Shown here piece by piece: positions 1-7,638 of a DNA stretch of 64,000 bases. The notes beneath the pieces were generated by a model, which was not told where the DNA came from, made no database searches, and saw only the letters and a program-made list of their open reading frames with translations. Position 1 is the first letter of the stretch, and every line of letters begins with the position of its first letter. The translations under genes were made by a program, and so were the position numbers. This DNA is from an uncultured Clostridia bacterium (GTDB lineage Bacteria; Bacillota; Clostridia; Oscillospirales; Ruminococcaceae), in contig CANQWD010000008.1 of the NCBI GenBank assembly GCA_947627465.1, forward strand, positions 35,843 to 99,842. The letters run 5' to 3'.

Positions 1-1246
1 GGCTGTCCGCAACGGACAAGTCCTTTGAAGCGACCTGAAGAATATACGAGCCTATCTTGTCCTCGTAAATATCAATGGCGTTTTCGTTATCGACGACGGT
101 CTGCGCCGTTTCTTTGTCGTACTTTCCGACCAATTCCATAGACAACATGATAGTTTTTTGGGTAAGCTTCGCCATTTTAAAAGCCACGTTCTTGCAGTGC
201 TCGATAGCAACAGCGGGAGTTTTAAGGAAGCGCTTGTCGAGAATAGGCACTTCGGTTTCCTCGTCTCCCGGCTTGTCGCGCACGGTAAGGCATGCGAGCT
301 TTTCAAGCTGCTTTGTGAACGGCAGGAACAGTGCCGTAACAAGTACGTTAAAGCAAGTGTGGATAACGGCAATGCCCGTGGAATTAAGCTTGTCCGACAT
401 AAACGGCATATCGATAAGTCCGTTTACTATATAAAACAGCGACAGGAACACTACGGTGCCTATTACATTGAAATAAAGGTGCACGATCGCCACACGTTTC
501 GCGGATTTATTGGCTCCGATTGAAGATATCAGCGCCGTAACGCAAGATCCGATGTTCTGACCGAGGATTATCGGCAGCGCTATCGAATAGGTGATTGTCC
601 CCGTTTTGTTGGAGAGCGTCTGCAAAATACCGATAGAGACGGACGAAGATTGTAAAACGGCAGTCAGCAAAGCGCCGACGAGCACTCCCAAAAACGGATT
701 GGAGAAAGCCACCATAACGTTCGCGAACGCTTCGTTGTCTTTAAGACCTTCAGCCGCCGATGACATGCTGTTCATGCCGAACATCAAAAGTGAAAATCCT
801 ATGAGAATTGTGCCGACCGTTTTCTTCTTGTCGGACTTCATAAACATAATAAGCACAATGCCGATAAGCGCGAGCATCGGCGTGAAGTTTGAGGGGTTGA
901 ATACCGCCGCGATACCGCCGCCGCTTACGGACGACAGGCTCAGTATCCAAGCCGTCGCGGTTGTGCCTATGTTCGCACCCATAATAACGCCGATAGCCTG
1001 CGACAATTTCATTATCCCCGAGTTTACAAAGCCGACCATCATAACGGTGGTAGCCGCCGAGGATTGTATCAGCGCAGTAACGCCCGCACCCAAAGCCACG
1101 CCTTTAAGAGGGTTTGACGTCATCTTTTCAAGCCAGTGTTCCAAGCGTCCGCCCGCGAGCTTTTCCAAAGCCGCCGACAGCGTGTGCATTCCGAACATAA
1201 ATACGGCAAGTCCGCCGAGCATTGCAAGTACATCGTGAACAGTCAT
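1..1246 (-). CDS. Na+/phosphate cotransporter family protein, C-terminus cut by window edge
   Basis: Predicted inner-membrane sodium-dependent phosphate carrier of the Na/Pi cotransporter II family. The 415 visible residues carry the two inverted repeat signatures of the family, QSSAATT near residue 55 and QSSSVSIGIL near residue 190, each inside a hydrophobic segment. After about residue 330 the chain becomes charged and helical, as in the PhoU-like tail of bacterial members. The ATG is preceded by GGGAG on the minus strand. The reading frame is still open at base 1, so the end of the PhoU-like region is missing. It is divergent from the pyr operon and has its own promoter. Specificity (phosphate) is inferred from the family. 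Confidence 0.9.
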   Translation of the reverse strand, partial: MTVHDVLAMLGGLAVFMFGMHTLSAALEKLAGGRLEHWLEKMTSNPLKGVALGAGVTALIQSSAATTVMMVGFVNSGIMKLSQAIGVIMGANIGTTATAWILSLSSVSGGGIAAVFNPSNFTPMLALIGIVLIMFMKSDKKKTVGTILIGFSLLMFGMNSMSSAAEGLKDNEAFANVMVAFSNPFLGVLVGALLTAVLQSSSVSIGILQTLSNKTGTITYSIALPIILGQNIGSCVTALISSIGANKSAKRVAIVHLYFNVIGTVVFLSLFYIVNGLIDMPFMSDKLNSTGIAVIHTCFNVLVTALFLPFTKQLEKLACLTVRDKPGDEETEVPILDKRFLKTPAVAIEHCKNVAFKMAKLTQKTIMLSMELVGKYDKETAQTVVDNENAIDIYEDKIGSYILQVASKDLSVADS

Positions 1247-1322
1247 ATAGTAGCTCCCTTTTTTTCTCAGCGGCACATCATTCCGCCGCCGTCCCTTTTT
1301 CTTATTTTTCCCGTACAATTCT

Positions 1323-1351
1323 ATTATACAAGATATTTTGGGAAATGTACA
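1323..1351 (-). promoter_or_regulatory. Promoter of the Na/Pi cotransporter gene
   Basis: On the minus strand TGTACA (-35, at 1346-1351) and TATAAT (-10, at 1323-1328) are 17 bases apart, about 80 bases ahead of the transporter start codon. No operator-like repeat is evident. Confidence 0.55.
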
Positions 1352-1506
1352 GTAGTTTTTGTAAAATTATTTTAGCAAACCCACAGCGTTTTGTTAACTC
1401 TAAACAAAAGCGGGTAAAACGGGCGGCGATTGTTGTACAAAACGCCGATTTTGCGAAAAGCGCTATTACAAACGCGATTTTCCGTAAAGCTCCTCAAAAA
1501 ACACAC

Positions 1507-1535
1507 TTGACAAAACCCCGTGAAAAGAGTATAAT
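1507..1535 (+). promoter_or_regulatory. Promoter of the pyr operon
   Basis: Consensus TTGACA (1507-1512) and TATAAT (1530-1535) with a 17-base spacer. Transcription should begin near 1542, giving a leader of roughly 200 bases before pyrR. Confidence 0.85.
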
Positions 1536-1541
1536 AATATC

Positions 1542-1697
1542 TAATGGAGAGCGGCTTTTAAGACGGCGCGGGACGCCGATAAGGTTTGCGAAATAATTTG
1601 GGCGGGTGTGAAAGGCGCGGTAGTCATGACAAACTCCGCGTACGCCCCACTGAAATAATCGAAACCGAAAGCCGCCAAAGAAGCGGCTTTTTCTTTG
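1542..1697 (+). promoter_or_regulatory. pyr operon leader with competing antiterminator and terminator
   Basis: The leader holds mutually exclusive pairings. The segment GCGGCTTT at 1551-1558, near the predicted transcript start, is identical to the 3' arm of the terminator (1683-1690). It can therefore pair with the 5' arm (1668-1675) and block terminator formation. Between them lie a CGGCG/CGCCG hairpin (1564-1578) and a larger stem (about 1600-1647) with a bulged 5' side. In PyrR-regulated operons of Gram-positive bacteria UMP-bound PyrR favours the terminator. I do not see the Bacillus-type PyrR-binding loop consensus, so PyrR as the ligand is an inference from position. Confidence 0.65.
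1668..1697 (+). terminator. Attenuator terminator ahead of pyrR
   Basis: Perfect 8-bp stem (AAAGCCGC with GCGGCTTT) and 7-base loop followed by TTTCTTTG. It lies 47 bases before the pyrR start, so it acts as an attenuator rather than the end of a gene. Confidence 0.75.
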
Positions 1698-1743
1698 TTA
1701 TTTGTTATATGATTAAGAAGCCCGTCTTGTGAGGTGAGAAAAC

Positions 1744-2277
1744 GTGGCGGAATGTTCCGTAAAAGCTGAGATACTTGATGAAAATGCCATATCGCGGGCG
1801 ATAACGCGTATATCGTTTGAAATAATAGAGCGGAACAAGGGTGCGGAAGATCTGTGCGTAATAGGGCTGTATTCGCGCGGCGCGGTGCTGGCGCAGCGCA
1901 TTGCCGCGAAGATCGCCGCGAACGAGGGCAGAGAGATACCCACGGGTCTGCTCGACATCACGCCTTATCGAGACGACGAGCGGCGCGGGAGCGGCGGCTC
2001 GACGCGAATAGATTTCGATATAACGGATAAGCGCGTAGTCATAATAGACGACGTGATATTTACGGGAAGAACGGCCCGCGCGGCGATAGACGGCCTGATG
2101 TCCCGCGGCAGACCCAAGATGATACAGCTTGCCGCGCTCGTCGACAGAGGTCACCGCGAATTGCCGATAAGGGCGGATTATATAGGAAAAAATCTTCCGA
2201 CTTCAAGCGGCGAAAAGGTAAGGGTCATGTTTAAGGAAACGGACGGATGCGATAAAGTGGTGATCGTAAACAATTGA
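1744..2277 (+). CDS. pyrR: PyrR, pyrimidine operon regulator / uracil phosphoribosyltransferase
   Basis: RNA-binding attenuation protein of pyrimidine biosynthesis, often with weak uracil phosphoribosyltransferase activity. The protein is 177 aa, the usual size. The PRPP loop is plain (VVIIDDVIFTGRTARAAID, about residues 99-117), as is the early phosphoribosyltransferase-type LCVIGLYSRGAVLAQRI region. Translation starts at a GTG with AGGTGAG seven bases upstream. It is the first gene after the attenuator leader, the expected position for autoregulation. Its operon partners make UMP, the likely co-regulator. Confidence 0.93.
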   Translation: MAECSVKAEILDENAISRAITRISFEIIERNKGAEDLCVIGLYSRGAVLAQRIAAKIAANEGREIPTGLLDITPYRDDERRGSGGSTRIDFDITDKRVVIIDDVIFTGRTARAAIDGLMSRGRPKMIQLAALVDRGHRELPIRADYIGKNLPTSSGEKVRVMFKETDGCDKVVIVNN

Positions 2278-2311
2278 CGGCGGTAATAGTTGACGGAAAA
2301 ACGGGGGAATT

Positions 2312-3583
2312 ATGGATTTAATATTAAAAAACGGCTTTGTTGTTGATTCCGCGAACAATTTCGAGGGCGTTGCGGATGTGCTTATAGATAAGGGCAAAAT
2401 TGTCAAATGCGCGCCCGATATCGAGGAAAGCGCGGACAAAATTATAGATTGCTCCGGACGAACGGTAATTCCGGGGCTGTGCGATATGCACGTTCATTTC
2501 CGCGATCCCGGGCAGACGCATAAGGAAGATATAATTACGGGCTGCGAGGCGGCTGCGGCGGGCGGCGTGACCGCCGTCGCGTGTATGCCGAACACGACCC
2601 CGCCCGTAGACAACGCCGAAGTGGTGATGTATATACTCAATAAGGCGCGGAAAGCTAAGGCAAAGGTGTATCCGATAGGCTGCATAACCAAAGGAATGAA
2701 AGGCGAGGAGCTTTGCGATTATGAGGAGCTGCGAAAGGCGGGCTGCGTGGCGGTGTCGGACGACGGCAAGCCCGTTCTGAACGCGCGGATTATGGCGAGG
2801 GCAATGGTAAAGGCGCATTACGCCGGATTGAGAGTTATCTCTCACTGCGAGGATCCCGATATAATTGCGGGCGGCATTATGAACAGCGGCGCGGTGTCGA
2901 AAGAATTGGGAGTTAAGGGAATGCACCGAATGAGCGAGGACACCCAAACCGCGCGTGAAATAGTTATGGCCGGCGATCTGGAAATGCCGATACACATAGC
3001 GCATGTCTCGACGGCAACAAGCATGCTGCTTGTAAGATTGGGTGCGCGTTACGGCACAATGGTGACGAGCGAGACCTGTCCGCACTATTTCACGCTGACG
3101 GATGAGAAGCTTCGGCTTCGCGACGCGGATTATCGAATGAACCCGCCGCTGCGCACCGAGGACGATGTAACGGCGATAACGGAAGCGGTCTGCGACGGCA
3201 CGATCGACTGTATCGTCACCGACCACGCGCCGCATACCGCCGAGGAAAAAGCGGATTTCGAGAAAGCGCCCAACGGCGTAGTGGGCTTGGAAACGTCTCT
3301 CGCCGCGACTCTTACGGAGCTTTACCACCGCGGCAAGATCTCGCTTAGGCGCATAGTAAAGCTGATGTGCGTAAATCCGCGCAGAATATTGAATATTCCG
3401 GGCGGCAGCTTTTCCGAGGGCGAGCCTGCCGATATCGCGATATTTGACCCAAACGAGGAGTGGATCGTCGATCCGGACAAGCTGCACTCAAAGTCGCACA
3501 ACACCTGTTTTAAAGGAATGAAGCTCAAAGGGCGCGTTAAAATGACGATTTTGAACGGAAACGTTGTTTATGAGGATAAGTAA
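2312..3583 (+). CDS. pyrC: Dihydroorotase
   Basis: Cyclises N-carbamoyl-aspartate to dihydroorotate, the third step of UMP synthesis, in the cytosol. At 423 aa it is a type I (long) amidohydrolase. The first metal site MHVHFRDPG lies near residue 60, a second-shell HCED near 178, HVST near 230 and the catalytic TDHAPH near 303. GGGGGA precedes the ATG. It follows pyrR by 34 bases, and its stop codon abuts the next ATG, so it belongs to the same transcript. No pyrB (aspartate transcarbamylase) is present in the window although it usually neighbours pyrC. Confidence 0.95.
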   Translation: MDLILKNGFVVDSANNFEGVADVLIDKGKIVKCAPDIEESADKIIDCSGRTVIPGLCDMHVHFRDPGQTHKEDIITGCEAAAAGGVTAVACMPNTTPPVDNAEVVMYILNKARKAKAKVYPIGCITKGMKGEELCDYEELRKAGCVAVSDDGKPVLNARIMARAMVKAHYAGLRVISHCEDPDIIAGGIMNSGAVSKELGVKGMHRMSEDTQTAREIVMAGDLEMPIHIAHVSTATSMLLVRLGARYGTMVTSETCPHYFTLTDEKLRLRDADYRMNPPLRTEDDVTAITEAVCDGTIDCIVTDHAPHTAEEKADFEKAPNGVVGLETSLAATLTELYHRGKISLRRIVKLMCVNPRRILNIPGGSFSEGEPADIAIFDPNEEWIVDPDKLHSKSHNTCFKGMKLKGRVKMTILNGNVVYEDK

Positions 3584-4050
3584 ATGAAAATAAACGTAAG
3601 GCTTGAAAACGGGCTTCTGCCCGATACAGCGATAACAAGGCGGACGGCGCGCCAATCGTGTCGTTTCCGATCAAAATTGAGGGCGTGCCCGAGGAAACAA
3701 AAACGCTTGCTCTGACTTTTGTGGATTTCGATTCGATACCCGTGTGCGGTTTTGCATGGAAGCATTGGCTTGCGGCGAACATTCCCGCGGATATTGCGGA
3801 AATTCCCGAAAACGCGAGCCAAGACTGCGCGTTTGGAATGGTTCAGGGCAAAACGGACTTTTCGGGCGCGGCAAGCCGCCGCTACGGAGGACCAACTCCG
3901 CCCGATAAAACGCACAACTACACGCTGACTGTGTTCGCGCTTGACTGTGTTTTGAAGCTTGCCGAGGGCTTTTCTTTGGACGAGCTTAACGCGGCTATGA
4001 ACGGACATGTTCTGGAAAAAGTGGAGACAGTTCTCCCCGCAAGGAGTTGA
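3584..4050 (+). pseudogene. YbhB/YbcL (Raf kinase inhibitor-like) protein, frameshifted near the N-terminus
   Basis: The ATG directly follows the pyrC stop and opens as MKINVRLENGLLPD. After about 14 codons the homologous frame moves: from about 3626 the next frame reads SDNKADGAPIVSFPIKIEG and continues to 4050 with the family's GGPTPPDKTHNYTLTVFALD stretch. One missing base near 3626 would restore a protein of about 155 aa. The family binds phosphatidylethanolamine in eukaryotes; bacterial roles are unknown. A relative with an intact frame lies at 47693-48163, also inside an operon. A GTG at 3658 could allow a shortened product. A sequencing error is an alternative to true decay. Confidence 0.7.
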
Positions 4051-4054
4051 TTTT

Positions 4055-4285
4055 ATGAGTACAAGAGAACGCGCGCAGATGATTTTCGACAGTCTTACCG
4101 AGGAACAGCTTGAACAGCTTATGCAATATATGGAAGATAAATTTCTTCCCGAGCCGCCAAATACGGTGCATTCGTTGGCGGAGCTTGAGGAAAAACTTGC
4201 CGAAGCGGAGGAAGATATAAAGGCGAGCAGAGTTGTCACGGAAGAAGAAATGAACGCTTTCTTTAAGGAGCATTTTGGAATATGA
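4055..4285 (+). CDS. Small antitoxin-like protein of a decayed RelBE/ParDE-type module
   Basis: A 76-aa acidic helical protein beginning STRERAQMIFDSLTEEQ, whose end is rich in E/A/K heptads. AAGGAG nine bases before the ATG sets this start; an upstream in-frame ATG at 4007 lies inside the preceding gene. The stop overlaps the ATG of a broken RelE/ParE-like gene by ATGA, the coupling typical of antitoxin-toxin pairs. If it is an antitoxin it no longer has an intact partner here. Function is inferred from position and size. Confidence 0.6.
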   Translation: MSTRERAQMIFDSLTEEQLEQLMQYMEDKFLPEPPNTVHSLAELEEKLAEAEEDIKASRVVTEEEMNAFFKEHFGI

Positions 4286-4560
4286 AGCTTATATATTCAC
4301 AGAAAGCGCAAATTGACTTTTTGGCGATTAAACAATATGTTTCAAGCGAATAAACAGCCGCCGAAATCGTAAAGGCGATTAAGAGAAAAGGTTTACGATT
4401 TGAAGGTTTTCCCTAAACGATATAAGTTATGAAAGAACAGCGGGTTAAGGTTTTTTCGGCGAAAAATTACCTTGTGTTTTACCGTCTTGACGAACAAGCC
4501 GAGACGGTATATGTAGAAAGCGTAATTTACTCGCGCAGAAACGTTGACGAACTGCTGTAG
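4282..4560 (+). pseudogene. RelE/ParE-family toxin remnant
   Basis: Starts MKLIYSQKAQIDFLAIKQYV, then TAA at codon 24. The homologous sequence continues in other frames: VYDLKVFPKRYKL in a second frame, then KEQRVKVFSAKNYLVFYRLD and VESVIYSRRNVDELL* in a third. That order (hydrophobic strand, basic KVF, NYLVFYR, IIY-RR) is the ParE/RelE fold. At least one nonsense change and two frameshifts make it inactive. It overlaps the antitoxin-like gene by four bases, so the pair was once an operon inserted into the pyr transcript. Confidence 0.75.
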
Positions 4561-4650
4561 GAAACTGATCTTATGAATGTAAAGCAACTCGTCGGTCGGT
4601 GCTCGCTGTTGGATAAAGCGGAGATGATCTTCCCCGCGAGAAATTGAGAA

Positions 4651-4923
4651 ATGCGCAGTAATATGGAATTAACGAAAACGGACATATCTGTTTTGGAAGA
4701 ATATTCGGTCGGCAAAATAACGTGGAAAATTGTTGAAAAGATACCGCTTAAGCGGTTTGCCGAGGAAGTTCCGCCGACGCTGATTATAGAGTTTGGCGGT
4801 ACTTATATCGCGAAAACCGTTATTGACGGCGAGAACGTTTGGGCGGTAGTCGGAAAGCGTAAGGGCAAATTTTATTACGAGTCGTATGCCGACACGCTCA
4901 AATCACTGTTGGATAATCTTTAA
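4651..4923 (+). CDS. Hypothetical small protein
   Basis: Up to 90 aa, no family recognised. It is soluble, mixed alpha/beta in character, with a hydrophobic core segment TLIIEFGGTYIAKTVI near residue 45 and a closing LKSLLDNL helix. The ribosome binding site is weak (TTGAGAA); the ATG at 4663 is an equally plausible start. It sits between the toxin remnant and pyrF in the same orientation, so it is probably co-transcribed. It may belong to the same inserted segment. Confidence 0.45.
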   Translation: MRSNMELTKTDISVLEEYSVGKITWKIVEKIPLKRFAEEVPPTLIIEFGGTYIAKTVIDGENVWAVVGKRKGKFYYESYADTLKSLLDNL

Positions 4924-4930
4924 AAAATTA

Positions 4931-5071
4931 ACGCTACGGCGGCGCATAAGTTTCAAAAAGCGCTGACCGAAGCGCGGGTGATCGCTTGCGGTTGTGCTAA
5001 AATCGCTGTTGCCTTAACAAAAAACAACGCTTTGGCGGCGCATAAATTTCAAAAAGCGTCGACCGGAGCAA
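4931..5071 (+). repeat. Imperfect direct repeat pair in the pre-pyrF gap
   Basis: A block of about 45 bases at 4931-4974 (core GGCGGCGCATAAGTTTCAAA then AAGCG) recurs at 5027-5071 with a few substitutions. The 249-base gap 4924-5172 otherwise holds no gene I can support; it ends in an A/T-rich stretch and the pyrF ribosome binding site. The pair looks like a decayed duplication or short interspersed repeat. Confidence 0.55.
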
Positions 5072-5172
5072 AGCGTAGGGAGACCGGTCTTGAGTTTGAT
5101 GCACAGCGAACGAAGTGAGCGAGCAATCAAACTTAAGATTTTGAAATTTAAATTTAAATAAGGAGTAAGAAA

Positions 5173-6111
5173 ATGGCACTTGACAGACTTATCGAAAAGA
5201 TAGAACAAACCCAGAACCCCACGGTTGCGGGCTTAGACCCGAAGTTAGATTACGTACCCGAGTACATTAAGAAAAAGTGCTTTGAGAAGTACGGTGAGAC
5301 GCTGAAAGGCGCTGCAAAGGCGCTGCTGAAGTTCAACAAGGGTCTTATCGACGCGCTTTACGATATAGTGCCCGCTGTGAAGCCGCAGGCGGCGTATTAC
5401 GAGATGTACGGTGTAGAGGGCGTTAAAACGCTCTACAAAACGCAGGAGTACGCGCGAAGCAAGGGGATGTACGTCATCACGGACGGCAAACGCAATGATA
5501 TCGGTACGACCATGGAGGCTTACGCGACCGCTCATTTGGGCAAGGTAAAGGTGGGCGGAGAGGAATACGAGCCGTTTTTGGGAGACGCGCTGACGGTAAA
5601 CGGCTATCTCGGCACGGACGGCATAAAGCCGCTTTTGAACGTCTGCAAGGAGAACGACAAGGGCATTTTCGTGCTGGCGAAAACTTCCAACCCGTCAAGC
5701 GGCGAATTGCAGGATAAGAAGATCGACGGCGTTCCCGTTTACGAGGTAATGGGAAAAATGTGCGAAGATTGGGGCAAGGAACTTTCGGGAGTGTACGGTT
5801 ACAGCGGCGTGGGAATAGTCGCGGGCGCTACGTATCCCGAGCAGATAAAGCGGCTGCGCGAGATATTGCCGCATACTTTCTTCCTTATCCCGGGATACGG
5901 CGCTCAGGGCGCGTCCGCAAAGGATATCTCGGCGGCGTTCGATAAGAAAGGCTTGGGCGGGATCGTAAACTCATCGCGCGGGATTATGTGCGCGTATCAG
6001 AAGCAGAAGTGCAATGAACACGAGTTCGCCGAGGCGGCAAGGCGCGAGGCTATCCGTATGCGCGATGAGATTATGGGAGAAGTCGGGAAGATAACGATTT
6101 TGAAAGGGTAA
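5173..6111 (+). CDS. pyrF: Orotidine 5'-phosphate decarboxylase (class 2)
   Basis: Last step of UMP synthesis, decarboxylating OMP. The 312-aa length and the TVAGLDPKLDYVP opening match the longer class 2 family. The catalytic DGKRNDIGTT motif lies near residue 105 and a phosphate-binding GYGAQG near residue 243. AAGGAG stands eight bases before the ATG. The next gene begins six bases after the stop. OMP itself must come from a pyrE located elsewhere, since none is seen here. Confidence 0.93.
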   Translation: MALDRLIEKIEQTQNPTVAGLDPKLDYVPEYIKKKCFEKYGETLKGAAKALLKFNKGLIDALYDIVPAVKPQAAYYEMYGVEGVKTLYKTQEYARSKGMYVITDGKRNDIGTTMEAYATAHLGKVKVGGEEYEPFLGDALTVNGYLGTDGIKPLLNVCKENDKGIFVLAKTSNPSSGELQDKKIDGVPVYEVMGKMCEDWGKELSGVYGYSGVGIVAGATYPEQIKRLREILPHTFFLIPGYGAQGASAKDISAAFDKKGLGGIVNSSRGIMCAYQKQKCNEHEFAEAARREAIRMRDEIMGEVGKITILKG

Positions 6112-6116
6112 GACTG

Positions 6117-6512
6117 ATGACGGTCAAAGAAGCAAGGCGTGTTTTGGAGAAAAACTCGGACGGCTTAAAGGGCTCTTTAATGTGGGAGATATGCGAGAAC
6201 GAAACGTTTTCCGAGGACGCTTTTTGGGAGTTTTACGATTGCGTTATAACGCTTGTAAAGGACGCTGTTGATAATGACAACAGAGATTTTGAAACCGCCG
6301 AAAAGATAACTAATGTTTACGAGTGGTTTCTTACCGAATTGATTTTTTATTTCAATCCGAACGATACGTTGGAAATCAAAAATTTCCCAAACAGTCCGCA
6401 TTGGTATGAATATACTTACTATCTCGAAAGGCTCGATGACGCTGTTAAAGGATATTTTCGCAAGGCGCTGCCCGATGAAACGCTTTACGAACTGCAAAGA
6501 CCTAAGGGATAA
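6117..6512 (+). CDS. Hypothetical protein between pyrF and carA
   Basis: 131 aa, acidic, no motif recognised. It is rich in aromatic residues (FWEFYDCVIT, EWFLTELIFYFN, HWYEYTYYLERL) and predicted mostly helical and soluble. It lies five bases after pyrF and 31 before carA, so it should be co-transcribed with the pyr genes. Its ribosome binding site overlaps the pyrF stop region. No role in pyrimidine synthesis can be claimed. Confidence 0.6.
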   Translation: MTVKEARRVLEKNSDGLKGSLMWEICENETFSEDAFWEFYDCVITLVKDAVDNDNRDFETAEKITNVYEWFLTELIFYFNPNDTLEIKNFPNSPHWYEYTYYLERLDDAVKGYFRKALPDETLYELQRPKG

Positions 6513-6543
6513 TTATACAGGCAAATTAAGGAGAAAAACGATC

Positions 6544-7638
6544 ATGATTTTTGAGAACAAACGAAAAGCGACATTGATCCTCGCGAACGGCGAGGAGTTT
6601 TGCGGGCGCGGTTTCGGAGCGGAGGGCACGACCGTTGGCGAGATAGTGTTCACCACGGCTATGACGGGCTATCAGGAAACGCTTACCGACCCGAGTTATT
6701 GCGGACAGATAGTAACGCAGACTTTCCCGCTTATCGGTAACTACGGCGTGAATAAGATCGACCCGGAGAGTAACGGCAGCGCGGTCTCGGGCTACATAGT
6801 GCGTGAGCATTGCGAACAGCCGTCTAATTTCCGATGCGGGGGCGATCTGGATACGTATCTCAAAAATCTGAATATAATCGGAATTTACGACATTGATACG
6901 CGTCACCTCACCAAGATAATCCGCGAAAGCGGTGTTATGAACGGCGCTATCGTCAGCGGGGATTACAACAAGGACGAACTTCTTGAAAAGATACGCGCGT
7001 ATAAAGTCGGCGAGGTGGTTTCAAAAGTTTCCGTAAAGGAAAAGGAATATTACCCCGCGGAAAACGCGAAATTTAACGTTGTTTTAATGGACTACGGTTA
7101 TAAATTCAACATTCGCAGAGAGCTTGTAAAGCGCGGCTGCAATGTTACCGTAATGCCGTATAACGCCACCGCCGAGGAGATAAAGGCGGTAGATCCGGAC
7201 GGCATTATGCTGTCAAACGGTCCGGGCGACCCTGTTGATAATGTACAGTCCATTCAAACGCTGCGGGAGCTTATCCCCGAGCAGATACCGACGTTCGGCA
7301 TTTGTCTCGGACATCAGCTTCTGGCGCTTGCGAACGGCGCGAAAACCGAGAAGCTGAAATACGGTCACCGCGGCGGCAATCAGCCCGTAAGGGACATAGC
7401 GCACGACAAAACGTTCATTACCTCGCAAAATCACGGCTACGCGGTTATAGGCGGGAGCATTCCCGCGGAAGTCGGCGCGGTAAGTCACGTAAACGGCAAC
7501 GACGGCACCTGCGAGGGGGTTCGCTACACGAACGCGCCTGCGTTTACGGTGCAGTTCCACCCGGAGGCGTGCGGAGGACCGCACGATACCTCGTACTTAT
7601 TCGATGAATTTATAAAACTTATGGGAGGGCGCAAGTAA
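6544..7638 (+). CDS. carA: Carbamoyl phosphate synthase small (glutaminase) subunit
   Basis: Releases ammonia from glutamine and channels it to CarB. The protein is 364 aa. The class I glutamine amidotransferase core is visible: LSNGPGDP, the nucleophile loop FGICLGHQLLALA, and FHPEACGGP supplying the catalytic His and Glu. An AAGGAG eleven bases before 6544 and the conserved start MIFENKRKATLILANGEEF decide against the upstream in-frame ATG at 6406, which lies in the previous gene. Its stop shares one base with the carB start (TAATG), giving coupled translation. Confidence 0.95.
   Translation: MIFENKRKATLILANGEEFCGRGFGAEGTTVGEIVFTTAMTGYQETLTDPSYCGQIVTQTFPLIGNYGVNKIDPESNGSAVSGYIVREHCEQPSNFRCGGDLDTYLKNLNIIGIYDIDTRHLTKIIRESGVMNGAIVSGDYNKDELLEKIRAYKVGEVVSKVSVKEKEYYPAENAKFNVVLMDYGYKFNIRRELVKRGCNVTVMPYNATAEEIKAVDPDGIMLSNGPGDPVDNVQSIQTLRELIPEQIPTFGICLGHQLLALANGAKTEKLKYGHRGGNQPVRDIAHDKTFITSQNHGYAVIGGSIPAEVGAVSHVNGNDGTCEGVRYTNAPAFTVQFHPEACGGPHDTSYLFDEFIKLMGGRK

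Noticed and set aside
591..1238. 215-aa plus-strand ORF with hydrophobic stretches
   Set aside because: Antisense of the Na/Pi transporter; hydrophobicity mirrors the real gene.
1542..1697. A T-box, S-box, TPP, ZTP or guanidine riboswitch before pyrR
   Set aside because: None of their conserved core sequences could be found in the leader.
2324..3487. 387-aa minus-strand ORF
   Set aside because: Antisense shadow of pyrC with an Arg/His/Tyr-rich composition and no ribosome binding site.
4573..4647. 24-codon ORF between the toxin remnant and the 90-aa ORF
   Set aside because: No ribosome binding site and no recognisable sequence; probably part of the decayed segment.
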